Positions 12,355 to 23,589 of a stretch of 64,000 bases of DNA are shown in pieces (the stretch's first letter is position 1; each line of letters opens with the position of its first letter). The DNA is taken from contig OX344762.1 in the NCBI GenBank assembly GCA_947034895.1, forward strand, positions 83,322,981 to 83,386,980, read 5' to 3'. The notes under the pieces are model-generated. The model was not told the origin of the DNA, did not search any database, and saw only the letters and a list, made by a program, of their open reading frames with translations. This DNA is from Rhytidiadelphus loreus (Eukaryota > Streptophyta > Bryopsida > Hypnales > Hylocomiaceae). Position numbers and translations under genes: made by a program.

Positions 12355-13550
12355 AATTCCAGCTGGTATGTGCAGGAGAACGAAAATTTTAAACTTTGAA
12401 TCCAGCTGGGTCAGACCCTCGCTAATTATTGGGGGGTATTTTAGCAAATATCTAAAACTACATGAAATAACTCCATATATCAAAATAAATAAAAATTGAA
12501 ACTTTTTTATGCAAATTGTTAAAATTCGTTTGAATTTTCTGAATTTTTTAAGATAAATCTCAAGAAATGACCAAGTTGTGTAAATTTCTTTACCGAAACA
12601 ATCAAAGTGACGCAAGTGTGTACTGGGTACTAAAATATATTCAAACTTTATACAATGATGATTCCAATTTTTCAATTTATAACAAAAATTTAAAGTTTGA
12701 AGTGGCATTATGTGACAAACTACATGGTATTGTAATACACATCTAATACTCTGCTTCTATGACTAAAATTCTATCAATCAATGAAATAAAATAGGACCAC
12801 CCATACTTGATCATTTAACTAATTTCAGAATAGATGAAGAGTAGTGTGGGGCAATGGAAATTTTTTTCATGTAGAGAGATAAGAAATATTGGAACTCTGA
12901 ATTTTTTTGTAATTTTATTGCCAAAATTGAAAAAACTATGAATTTTGGGAGGTAAAAAGTGCTTTGAATCCATAGCCAAGGTCTAGAGCCTTCCAATTCC
13001 GATCATAGCCAAATTGCTTTCCCACTCACTACTTCCTGCATATTTTGGGACATGTGTCATGACCTTATACATTCCAACCTTGAAGAAAAGAAAAACACAC
13101 ATTCCAAGGAAAAATAAACACATTTCAAGCTTGAGTGTCCTTCCTGGTCTAAAATAGTGCACCCTACAAGTTGGCCATGGCTCCTTGATTTGGAATGGGT
13201 GGTTCTACCTTAGTTTCAAAGCAAGTAGCTATTTGAATGAAGCACTTTCAATAGTTGTTTGTGAATGTGGTTGAGCATTGAGTTGTAGTTTTTCTTTCAA
13301 TAGTTTTTTGTGAATGTGGTTGAGCATTGAGTTGTACTTTTTCTAATTTGTGTGAATGATCATCATTGGTGCTGATGGTGATGACAACTACGATGTTTTT
13401 ATATCTGTTGGGTGTTCTTGCAAGAATTTGGGGCAAACAATTTAGAATTCATAGATTCTTCCTCTCTGATTTTTTATCTTGTCAAGCACTCTTGCAAGAA
13501 AATCAGTACTCCATATTCCCAGAAAACTGAAGCATTGACGGAGTTGGGTC
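12355..13550. other. intergenic DNA with short direct repeats
   Basis: AT-rich and gene-free. A ~57-bp near-exact direct repeat lies at about 13247-13340 (containing 'tttttgtgaatgtggttgag' twice). Confidence 0.5.
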
Positions 13551-13551
13551 A

Positions 13552-13686
13552 GGGACTTACAATGACGAAGAAGTCGCAGCACGAGCGTACGATCTCGCTG
13601 CTCTCAAGCACTGGGGCACAGCGATTAATTTCACCCTCACCCTCGGAAGTGAATTCTTGCCAACGCTTTGGTGGTTTAGTTCCTAG
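13552..13686 (+). pseudogene. relic AP2-domain exon (AINTEGUMENTA/WRI1-like)
   Basis: Frame 13552 reads [20 protein letters not shown] followed by WGTAINFTL, an unmistakable second half of an AP2 DNA-binding repeat of the ANT/WRI1 type (family pattern: [21 protein letters not shown]...-NFP). A possible 3' splice site (CAG at 13550-13552) precedes it. The N-terminal YRG half of the repeat is absent nearby, one or two residues are missing between WGT and INF, and the frame hits TAG at 13684-13686 instead of continuing into the conserved YEKELEEM segment. In-frame TGA also lies just upstream (13528). I read this as a fragment of an AP2 gene left by decay or capture, not a working gene. Confidence 0.75.
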
Positions 13687-13699
13687 CTACTTTTCACAA

Positions 13700-14395
13700 T
13701 ATACCAGCAGCTATGAACAACAGCTATGAAGCACCTTCGAAACGGAGAGCATCAATTTCTTTTCGAAATACAGCTACACATTGATCCAATTTTATCCTGG
13801 TACATGGGGAATTCATAAACTCCAAACCTAGCTGCTTCTCACCAAACCTAGCCGTTTTTTTATAAGTACCAGTTACGTAAAACCTTGCAAGGTCTTCTGT
13901 CACGATTTTTTGTCTCATAAATATCGAGTAATAGGGAATCCATCAGAAATGTCAGTTTTCGTACATACTGCCTGATGCACTTCCAGCAAGTCATCTTCTT
14001 CAGAGAATTAAGGCCAAAATTACAGTACAGATAAATTTGGTAGACTCACGTAAATGACCTAACCTACGCCGAAACTAGTGTATCCTCTGTTGTACCATCG
14101 TAAACAGATACACAAGCATACACCACTGCAAACACTACTAGTGTGTTCGGTGGAACTACAATACCATGCCTCACCCCCTACGAGGTTATACACGATTTTC
14201 ACCAACCAGGGATCAAGTGAAAGGAAACAGCACCTGGCCCTCCTAATTTACGAAACCCTGGGTACGGAGGCGGGAACCCTGCACCTCTGATCCTCAATGA
14301 ACTGCGTTGTTGCAGAGTCGAGCTAAGCCATGTCACTTTCTGACAGCTTCAGATATGCTCCATGAAGGTTCGTGATGCAGACACATCTCAAGGTA
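13700..14395. other. 3' flank of NSN1, no gene seen
   Basis: Moderate-GC DNA downstream of NSN1 on its strand. No protein similarity was recognised; it probably includes the NSN1 3' UTR. Confidence 0.45.
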
Positions 14396-17300
14396 TTAGT
14401 CTTCCATAATCTCCTCCTCCGATTCGGACTCAGCTTCTGCGTGCATATCATCCGTATAATCTGTGTTGAAGTCATAGTCATCAGATGCTTTTGAGTTAGC
14501 TTTCGATGCAGCCTTGGGCTTGGCCACGGCTAATTTCTTCTTCCCTTTCGCGTTCTCATGCTTGGCCTTCAACTTTTTGGTCTTTGGGGCTAGATTTTCT
14601 TTCGCAGTTTTGTCCATCTTACTAGAATCTCCATTTATATGGTTTCCATTCCCATCCTCATCTTCAGATTCTGAATTCTCGTCATCGTCATCGTCATGCT
14701 CTTCGTCGTCACTGCTATCCGCTTCCATAGGACCATTCATCTGCAGGGAATATCACATCTATCAATTCAAGTGCTTAAAAATAACTTTCAAAATTAAGAT
14801 TTGCACGATCAAAACATGCAAAAACTCAAAAACTCGAACTCAAACCGTTTAAGGAAGCTTCAGGAATGTACCATAGAATCGAAGTCTATAGTTAAGGGAG
14901 AGCTGCACGGTATTTGGACATGCTCAGTCTCCATTAAAGGTCGAAGCTCAGCTATAACTGCCGATTGCTCCTTCTTAAAGACCTTCTCCACATCAAACTC
15001 CGTTGCCCAGTCCGACACAATTGAACACTCTGCAGACTTGCTAGCTTTCAGCGCTGGAGGTACTGTGAAGTATGGTATTTTCCCTGAAGCATGTTGGGAC
15101 GAGATATTAAGAAAACACAGCTTATGAAACTGTAAGCTAACAAGACAAACCGCAGCATGCAGATCAAGAAATTGATTAAGGTTGAATAATAACAATAAGA
15201 ACCTAAAAGGGACGCACTAAGAGTGCCTGGTAAAGCTTCCGCAAAGCATCAGATTGCCAATATAACGCTCTTGGTATCAACAGCACAAATGATTGTCTCA
15301 AATACACAATTTTAAAAGAATCACCGAGCAATACATCAGATAACGCCTACCTTTCTTGACCTCTTAAAGAGCTTAAGGAACTTGAGATAGCACGAGTGTA
15401 TTCTCTAAATTGTTGTTATTACTCTCATTGGTAGATTCCAATAGACCATTAACATTCGATAAAACCTTTTGTGTACTTGAGGAACCCCAGTATGTAAAAG
15501 AGTCTCTGACATACCTTCATTCCAATCATGAAGCACAGTGCGGGCTGCAGTTGTATTATCTGGTACGCCATTCCTTCCCTTCCCACGCACCGTGGCAAAA
15601 TTCGTCAAAAAACCGTCCGTATCACTGAACTTGGTGATCTTGTAGACGGACATCAATTTCTCGGCAGGACAATACCGAACTATTTCTTTCACTGATTGAA
15701 AAATGAAAAATGTTAGGATTGGAGACACCGTCGACGCGCTGCAAGTTACGTAGTAATCAAGAATCTAGAAGAGCTATATGAACTTCACTAAACATTGCAA
15801 AAAATAGAGTTATCACGAAACTCTATTACGTTATAGATACTGAGGACAACAACAGCGGGTACTGTTCTGAAACACCCGGGAAATTGCAACCTCTAATTAG
15901 TTCCAAGTAGATAATCCAGTTACGATGAACAGTAGCAACGTCCTTTACATCGGTCTTTGTTTTACCTGGAGCAATAGCGTCAGCAAGCTCGTGTACATTG
16001 ATGAAGTTTCGTAATGTGGCAGATGCTTCATTGTCGGTTGATGTTGAAACTAAAATTCCAGGACAATCAAGTAGCTTAACATGTTTGTCTAATTCAATCT
16101 CCTGCATCACCTTCGTAATACAAGGTGTTGCTTGAACGCTGACCGATTGAGTTCTCTTCAGACTGTTAATTATACTACTTTTTCCAACATTTGGAAAACC
16201 AACCACGCCAACAGTGATAGCTGTTTTCATCTGCACATTCCACAAGTAATGGAAACAATTAACACAGCAAGATCTCTAATTACAAACCCTCATACCAAAA
16301 TACTTTTAAAGAAACAAATGAGACTGTAATGCTTGGTGAGTTTCCCACTGAATATAATGCATCAAAATCTCTCATATGTAGCAATGTTGAGTCTACCTTC
16401 TGATTTTTGGAATAATTTCTGAGAAGCTGCAGTAATGTCTCTGCGCCAAGGCAGTTGCTAGATTGCAATAGATCAGCATTCTCAACAACCTTACGTGACT
16501 TCCTTCCTGCGCTCTTCTTATGCTGTGAATTACACTTGAATGCGACTGTTGGAAGCTCCTCCCTAAAATACTTAAGCCACTGCTCCACGACTTCTCTCGG
16601 TACAAGATCTGGAGAGCATCAATTGCGTAACATTAATCAGAATTTGAGATACGTCTAATGAAAACCTCATTCTCAACGCTCATAATTTTGCTTCTTATTC
16701 AAACGCATCTTGCAATGCATTTCTTTCTCGAGCAACTCAAATATACTCGACAAAATCTAAGACGTATATAAGCAGAACCCTAAACTTAAGTTGCCTGTGG
16801 CATAATTCACCTTGTGACACGCATATATTGATTAAAGACACGTACCAATTTTATTGAGAAGGAGAATTACACGCTTAAGAGGCCCTGCCTTGTGAACCAT
16901 ACGTTCGAGCTCAACACAACGGCTACCGAGAGGATCCCTTGCGTCTAAGACTTGAATGATCACATCGGATGCTTCTATCACTTTCATGAGCTCCGTGTAA
17001 AATCTCTCTGCAAAAAGAGCACGTTGACTATTAAGAAACACTGTAATTGGGCACTTCAAGTCGACCAGAATGTCATGAAGAAGTCAATAGTGGACAGACT
17101 CATAACACACATACCTTGAGGACTGAGAACTTTTTGTTTCTTCGATTTCTCAGACTCAGCAGCCTTTCTGGCAAGTTCAGCATCATCTTCGTCATCCAGC
17201 AGTCCGAGCTTTCGCTTCGCAGCCTACGCAAAAACATAAAAACTAAGTGAGCATCTCACACAATTGCAGATTCCAACGACAGTTACCCGTGGTCCTCAAA

Positions 17301-17769
17301 ATTGTCAAACTCAATTCTCCTGCACATGGAGAATTATGGAATATCGAAATCCTCACAGTAGGAAGCATATAAACCCTAAACCTTACCCTTTCCTTTTTCG
17401 CCGCTTTTTTCAGCTCAATCTCCTCGAGCGCCCGAGCGCGGCGAGCTTCCAGAGCAGCAAGCTCCTGTTCTTTAAAAGGCCAGGCGTTAGGAATCCCAGG
17501 GTCTTTCTCCACTTTCGACCTCCCCTTGTGACCTAACTTCGCCTGCTTCTTCGCTTCCTTCGCCTGCTTCTTATGGTGCTCCTTGACCTTCTTGATAATC
17601 TTGTACTTCTTCCGCAAGGGTGTTCGCTTAGACTTACTCTCTGCAACAATGCCATGGCCGAATTCATCAACAAACACTCCAAATTTTCACAAAACAACGA
17701 TACAAATGCTCACAGGATTACAGGACGGACAGAAAAAACTGCGCACTCACTTTTGCTTCGCTTCACCAT
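14396..17769 (-). CDS. NSN1: nucleostemin-like GTPase (GNL3/NSN1)
   Basis: Nine exons give a 584-residue protein: 17769-17751, 17640-17387, 17223-17115, 17007-16846, 16608-16397, 16230-15966, 15691-15515, 15083-14872 and 14740-14396. The reading phase is continuous across every junction. This matches plant nucleostemin-like 1, a nucleolar GTPase needed for late 60S pre-ribosome maturation. It starts [18 protein letters not shown] and continues with a basic N-terminal domain and coiled coil, including [16 protein letters not shown]. The GTPase motifs are circularly permuted, as expected for the family: G4 NKID (179-182), then G1 GFPNVGKSS (263-271), G2, and G3 DCPG (307-310). The next conserved block, HDWNEGKIPYFT, is typical of the family. 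The C-terminal 114 residues are acidic and lysine-rich. The G2 stretch reads QATPCIT where relatives usually have GATPG-T, so two glycines are replaced. The start is the only ATG before the conserved basic tail; exon 1 is just 19 nt. Confidence 0.95.
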
Positions 17770-17884
17770 TGTTGATGCTGCTGTTTTGTTCCGCCCTCTT
17801 CAAAGGAAAAACGTATGAAACAAGCCAAAACACGACAGAGATGGAGGACCTAGAGGAGGAGGGTACAGAGTTGATCAAAAACTA

Positions 17885-17933
17885 AAACCCTAAACCCTGA
17901 TTCTGAACCCTCAACGAAAGAAGGCGCAGCCCA
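17885..17933 (-). promoter_or_regulatory. telo-box plus site II element upstream of NSN1
   Basis: AAACCCTAAACCCT (17885-17898), a telo-box, and AGCCCA (17928-17933), the reverse complement of site II TGGGCT, lie 115-165 bp upstream of the NSN1 ATG. This pairing is known from promoters of plant ribosomal-protein and ribosome-biogenesis genes, where TCP and telo-box-binding factors act. It fits the predicted nucleolar role. Confidence 0.6.
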
Positions 17934-17939
17934 CATCCT

Positions 17940-18550
17940 CTAACGAAGGCCTTCGATATGACACCTCGTTTGAGCCGTCGAATTCAGGATGACCTATTGT
18001 CGCCCATTTGGTTGTTGCACATAATTAGACTGATCGGAATTATGTGCATCCAAATTAAATAAAATTGTGCATTTTTCACTTGGATTTTTCAAATTAAGAA
18101 TATTTTTGAATTTGAATTATAATATATTGTTCTTTATTCTAACTTTCAATTTTGGTTAAATTTGCCAGATTATTCTAATATAGTCTAACATACTCAATAT
18201 AATTTTCTTTATTCGCCTCATGCTTTCAAAAGCAAAAATTCATTTATTTTCCACTACTTTAGTAGGAAAAGTCAACATCTATAGCAAAAATACATTTTTG
18301 ACATATAAAATAATCAAAATTTTATCAATCTTTTATTTAGAGGCTAAATTTAGAATAATAGTAGTTATATTTGATTTAAAAGTTATTACCAAGGGGATAT
18401 AAGTTGTAATAAAATAGGAAATGATTGCTCTAAAAAATCCTAAAGGTTATAGTATCCATTCAATGTAGAAAAATCTCAAGTAGGTTCTTACAAAATTAAT
18501 TTTGGATAGGTGTTTACAAAATTTTGACACAAGTTGTGAATAGGTACCCC
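17940..18550. other. AT-rich intergenic DNA
   Basis: No gene or clear repeat termini. It runs from the NSN1 promoter to the Harbinger-like MITE. Confidence 0.5.
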
Positions 18551-18553
18551 TTA

Positions 18554-18995
18554 GAACAACTCCAATGCTAACCAAGGAAGTGCCCCATCAATTTATTCAG
18601 CCTAAGTCTATTGTCGGAGCAGAGGGTGGGTCGGGCTTTTTTCCAACATGCGATGTGCGCCCCCACTCCCAACGTTGCAATAGATTTAGGAATGGCAAAC
18701 AGGTCTTTTGAATTTCCCCTATTAAATCTCTTATAGTTCTTGTTGCAATTTTGGATAGAGTACACATTTGGGAGGACCACCACCTCTTGTTAAAGAATAT
18801 AGACTTCACGTGTACTCTTCTATACTCAGCAAATCGTCCCAAAGTGTTGAATAAGGGCTCTTGGGTGAAGAGCCTTGAAAAATGCCATGGATTACAACGA
18901 CTACATTGGGGAGCGGATTTTTGCAAAAGCACATTATATCCCCCCCCCCTTGGTGCCATTCATGTACTTGTTACAATGTTGCATTGGTGTTGCTC
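18554..18995. mobile_element. PIF/Harbinger-like (Tourist-type) MITE, copy 1
   Basis: Terminal inverted repeats GAACAACTCCAATGC and GCATTGGTGTTGCTC match at 13 of 15 positions. The element is flanked on both sides by TTA (18551-18553 and 18996-18998), the 3-bp target site typical of PIF/Harbinger elements. Length is 442 bp with no transposase. The internal sequence is homologous, in reverse orientation, to the element at 63770-64000. ORFs on both strands here are by-products. Confidence 0.8.
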
Positions 18996-18999
18996 TTAG

Positions 19000-20080
19000 T
19001 AAGAATATATTTTTTTACAGCCCCTTTCGAGAGAAGAGTACACTCCCTTGAAGGGGAGCTTCGTCACTATTGGCAAATGGCGAGAGATAGCAACAACATA
19101 AGTAGGGTAGACCAATGATGTCACAATACAAGCAATTCACAATCAAGGGGATTGACAAAGAATGGTTTTGATATTGCAAGCAATAAGATGAAGACCTCGT
19201 TATTTGCATTTTTATATTTTGCAATTGTCTTCAATTATTTAGATTCTAGAAGAGTCAATAGTAGTGGTCATTTTGTGCAAGTAATTTTGAATATTGTGAA
19301 ATTATTCTATAATATGTAGACCTTCATGTGATGTGAATGGATGTTATAAATCTTGCATTGTATCAAATGGTATAAGAATCATTGCATTTCAAGCTAGAAA
19401 AGGTTTCTAGAAGCCACAATATACATTAGTCATATGCAAATAATATATTAATATTCCATAATATATGCTAACATTTGCTAATATACTATAGATATAAATG
19501 GCATATGCAAATGCAATTTGCATGATCTTTTTAACAAAGATCATAAAGCTAAATTTAACTATTAGGATTCACCTTCCAATCTTGTGATATATAGTACTCA
19601 TGAGTTTGTATAAGAAACATGCATACACCTACACTTGGCCTACACTAAATGTAGAATGCATTTCAAAATTTGAAATCCATCAAGAATTAAAGAAAAAATG
19701 GTTTGTATGATTGTAATATGTCATCGGAATAGTTAGAATGTCTACTTTCATGTCCAAATTTGCTTCAGTGAAAGAAAATATATTATGATATGCAAACATA
19801 TAGAGGTCACTAAATAATACATAAATATTCCAATTATCTACCTTGCAATCCACAAAATATGTTGGATGATCACACTCAATTTTTAACAATAATATGGAGT
19901 ATTATCCAAGGACATTTTTACTTTCTATAGTTGGATAATCATTAAATACACTTTTCTACTTTCTACAAAGAAGAGCATTGTTTGGTAAACAAGTCATGTG
20001 TTTTTCAAGTGACCTATAGGATCTAAAGGAGGAAAAAAATACAAAAGCAATGTACACATTAAGATGGGCATCCCCAAATG
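19000..20080. other. AT-rich intergenic DNA, no gene seen
   Basis: Gene-free and low in GC. No repeat family was recognised. Confidence 0.5.
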
Positions 20081-20408
20081 CATTAGATGTGATTCAGGGG
20101 GGATGGAGGGCCGTTTCAACCTGTTCCTAGCCCCGTTCCCCCGTCTAGGCCCCCGGGCCCCGTCGAACGCGGCTGACATGTGGGTTTTTTAGGGTTTTTT
20201 CTTAAAAAAAAAAAAATTTAAAGTTCTTAAAATGGAAAACAAAGTTAATTTTTTTTTTTTTTTTTTTAATTTTTAAAATCGACCTGGCAGTCGCTTGGCC
20301 AGGTCAACAGGCCCTATGAACGTCAATTTTTGTCCAGTTTCGTCAGTTTTGTCCAGTTTTCTTCTTGGGAACTCGCGGCCCTTCCCAGGTGGGAAATCTC
20401 ATCTAATG
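20081..20408. mobile_element. MITE family CATTAGATG, copy A
   Basis: Begins CATTAGATGTGATTC and ends CATCTAATG. It shares internal landmarks with copies B and C: 'ttaaaatg.aaaacaaagtta', 'ctggcagtc.cttggccaggtca' and 'gggaactcgc.gccctt'. It lies inverted relative to copy B. Poly-A and poly-T runs sit in the middle. Confidence 0.75.
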
Positions 20409-20436
20409 GCACCTCTAACCCAAAACTATCATCATC

Positions 20437-21362
20437 AATTGGTAGCATTCTAACTAAATATTCTACATCTTTAGGCCGCACTCCCCTCACCAGACATCGT
20501 CAACTCAAGCAATTTATTCCATCCAAATGGAACAACCAGCTCTCCCCTACCTTTTCCCTAGATTGGAAGGACATTTGGCACAAGGCTAGATCGCAAAAGG
20601 AGGCGGCTTTTATATGGTCCGTTTGGCATAATGTTGTGGCGGTACATTCATGGCGTGCACGCATCTCTCCTGGCATTGATACCACATGTAATTGTTGCTC
20701 AGACGTCAACGAAGAGACTCCGACGCACCGATTCTTCTCTTGCTGAAGAGCACAAGAAGTATAGGACTATGCTTTGTCAATAATCTACTCACTCCAAGAC
20801 GTCACCCAATCTTCTGGACCATTTGCTCGCCTTGACTTCTCACAATGTGTGTTTGGGTCCTCTCCTTCGAAAAGTTTCCTTAACTTCCGCACTATTTGGT
20901 CTCTCCTTCAAGGTTTGGCGCTCTGGATCATTTGGGTATCTCACAATAACGAGGTGTTCGCTCAGACTCGATGGCCTCAAGAACTTGTCCAAATTACTCT
21001 TTGGAATGCCTTGCTCGATTTTGGTCAGGTTGCACAGCTCAAAGCTAGGAGTGCTACTCGGCAGCGTCCTTAGGCATTTTGGAGTAGTTTGATCAAATCT
21101 AGCTTTGATCTCCCATCCTTGGTCATAGGCATGACAATCATATTATTTGGAACGCTAAGGGCCCCCCACTTGCGTCCTCAGTTAGCGGTTTTTGTTCTGT
21201 TTAGGCGTTACCTCCGTGAGCTCCTTTGTTGGGCTTTTTCTCTTTTCTTTTTTGCTCTTATCTCTTCATTGACCAACCCTTCTGTGGTTTGGGTGTTGTT
21301 CTGTGCCGTTTTTTTTTATTGCAATGGGTTCACTCATTTGTTCAAAAAACAAAAACAAAAAC
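20437..21362 (+). mobile_element. 5'-truncated LINE with target-site duplication
   Basis: A 926-bp LINE 3' end flanked by the 14-bp repeat AAACTATCATCATC (20423-20436 and 21363-21376). It has an A-rich tail (about 21343-21362), as expected for target-primed reverse transcription. The coding remnant encodes the zf-RVT domain found after plant LINE reverse transcriptases: W-KDIWHKA...FIWSVWHN.....W-AR, then CNCC...E-P-H-FFSC. The frame is broken by a stop just after the last cysteine (about 20743) and by a frameshift. Before the insertion, MITEs A and B lay about 28 bp plus one copy of the 14-bp target site apart, so the LINE landed between them. Confidence 0.85.
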
Positions 21363-21376
21363 AAACTATCATCATC

Positions 21377-21671
21377 CATTAGATGGGATTCAGCCATCGG
21401 GGAGGGTTGTGAGTTCCCTAGTCGAAACCAGTCTGAAACCTGTCGATACCTGCCGTTCCCTGCCTGTGCTGACCTGGCCAAGTGACTGCCAGGTTTGAGT
21501 TTTTGAAAAATAAAAAAAAATTACTTTGTTTTTCATTTTAAGGACTTAAAATTTTTATTTTTATTTTTTTTGAAAAAAAAAATCTACCGTTGTGTTCAAT
21601 GGGGTTCCCGGGGAACGGAGTTGGGAACGGCACCGTAATGGCCCTCCAGCCCCCCAGAATCCCATCTAATG
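21377..21671. mobile_element. MITE family CATTAGATG, copy B (best preserved)
   Basis: A 295-bp element with perfect 15-bp terminal inverted repeats, CATTAGATGGGATTC and GAATCCCATCTAATG. It is in reverse orientation to copies A and C. No coding capacity. No clear target-site duplication could be fixed because the left neighbour is the LINE target duplication. The superfamily is not assigned. Confidence 0.85.
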
Positions 21672-21814
21672 ACTTTGGCTACATCTCCCCAAATCCTGTG
21701 TGCAAGAATCGATTTTAGGACCTCTATTAAAGAAAACTTTGACCCTTCATAACTTACCTTCATAACTTATGCATACAATATCCAAATGCCACGTTTTTTA
21801 ATGCATTGGAATCT

Positions 21815-22290
21815 CCTTTCTTTTTTTTCTATTTTTTTTTATAACAAATGGCGAACCATTGCATTAAAAAAAGAAACCAAAAGGGAACAGACAGCCAAGC
21901 CAAGCCAGTAGGCTGGACAAATGAAGAGAAAAGAGCAGACAACAAACAAACCGAAAGAAGCCAAGCTCAATAGAAAGAAACCAAGCGAGGCCCATTGCTA
22001 TTCCACCTAATGGAGGTCTCTTCCCTAGTGGCTAAAACTGGAGAGTGGAGCCAAATCTTGTTGAACTATTTCCAAACGCCATCGAGATTCTGGGGCCGCG
22101 ACTTAGAGGCCTGTTGGGTCTTGAGGAGGGCAGCCCGGCCGCAATCGAGAATGGCCTCCCATAGCACTGCTGGGTGACCTGGAGAATCTCCTTTCACTTG
22201 CCAACAAGAAAATATGAAAATTTGGCCAGTCTAATAATAGGAACCAGCAAAAAGTGGCGATTGGGGGGCCGCCGGGACCTACTCTAAGAT
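21815..22290 (-). mobile_element. second LINE 3'-end fragment
   Basis: Read on the minus strand, 22178-21990 encodes a decayed peptide (LWEAILDCGRAALLKT...FNKIWLHSPVLA) that parallels the tail of the LINE at 20437-21362 (LWNALLDFGQVAQLKA...). It is followed by the same 3' landmark (T-run, AATGCAATGGTTC.. CATTTGT) and an A/T tail. Stops interrupt the frame. Confidence 0.65.
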
Positions 22291-22388
22291 AAAAAGGCAA
22301 AAAGAGGGGGAGGGGGAGGGGAAAAAGGAAAAAGGAGGGGGAGAGGAAAAAAGGAAAAAAAAAAAAAAAAAAAAGAGAGAAAAAAATT
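22290..22388 (+). repeat. ~100-bp homopurine tract with G-runs
   Basis: Almost pure A/G on the plus strand. It includes several runs of four or more G's separated by single A's, then a run of about 20 A's. The pattern is compatible with G-quadruplex or triplex structure. Confidence 0.8.
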
Positions 22389-22389
22389 G

Positions 22390-23585
22390 AGCTTTTAAAT
22401 CAATTAACAATTAAAAACAAACAATACTTTAAAGAAGAGAGTTTGACCTCTTGATTCATTATCAATCAAGAGTGTAGAGGCTTTGCACCCTTCATTTACT
22501 TATGTGTGCAAAGTAAAAGTTGAATAAAAGTAAAAATAAAAATACAATGGTAACATTTGTTCTAGTTTGTTTTGTATGTAACATTGAGATATCCCTAGTT
22601 GTGTGCTCATCGATCATTCTCTTTATACCATTGGAGAGCTTGATTTGTTCTAAATTTGTATCATTACTTTTGGATGTATGATGGATTTGTGAGCAATTTT
22701 TAAGACTATAAATTGAATTAAATCATGAAAAATAGAATATAGGAGTTTCCAATGTTGAAAATAGGAAGGTCTATATGACCACAATGCGAGGGATGGAATC
22801 TTCCACTCAAAAATTCATAATAATTATTTTTTGACGAATAAAAATCTGAAAAATTATGGAAACCTTTTTGCACACTGGAAAATTTCCTCACTAACGAAAC
22901 CCAACATGCATATATGTGGGATTGCTTAAGTGGTCAGGAATGGGATTTGTCCCTTATAAGTCAAACTTTAAAAAATTATATTGCTCTTTAAATTAAAAAA
23001 AGATAATAACAAAAAAAAATTGTATTTAAGAAGAAGAAAAGTTTTAAATTCAATTCATAAATGAATTGAATATTGTCTAAATAATTAAATAAATCTTTAA
23101 CATGATTTTAAAATACAAAAATTAAGTATTCTAAAACAATGTTCATTGCATTGTATATATTTCAATTTAATGGTAAATTTTCTTTTATTATTATTATTAT
23201 TATTATTATTTTTAAATTAGGATATTTAAAAATTAAAATTAAAAATTAAATTATTTAGCATTATTAAAGGAAATAAATAAATAACAATACATTAATACTT
23301 GATGTAGTAAATGAAATTATCTAAAATGAAGTGAAAATAAATGAAATCATATAGTGAAGTGAAGGAAATATAAAATGATTGCAATAAAAGTTGTCATTTT
23401 ATTTTCACAAAACGAAAAACATGTGTTCAAATAGGAATATATAGAAATGAAAACCAATGCTTTGTAAAAAGCATCAATATGACAACTAAATTCTCTAAAT
23501 CATTATAGTTTTACGTGTATGATAATTCTATATATATTAATTCCTAAAGCCCTAAACTACGTTTTTTAACAACATAGCGATTTAG
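22390..23585. other. AT-rich DNA with a TTA microsatellite
   Basis: Gene-free. A (TTA)n tract lies at about 23187-23211; otherwise nothing recognised. Confidence 0.55.
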
Positions 23586-23589
23586 GGCA

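Noticed and set aside
14514..14852. Serine-rich plus-strand ORF with S-runs
   Set aside because: It is the antisense shadow of the acidic tail of NSN1.
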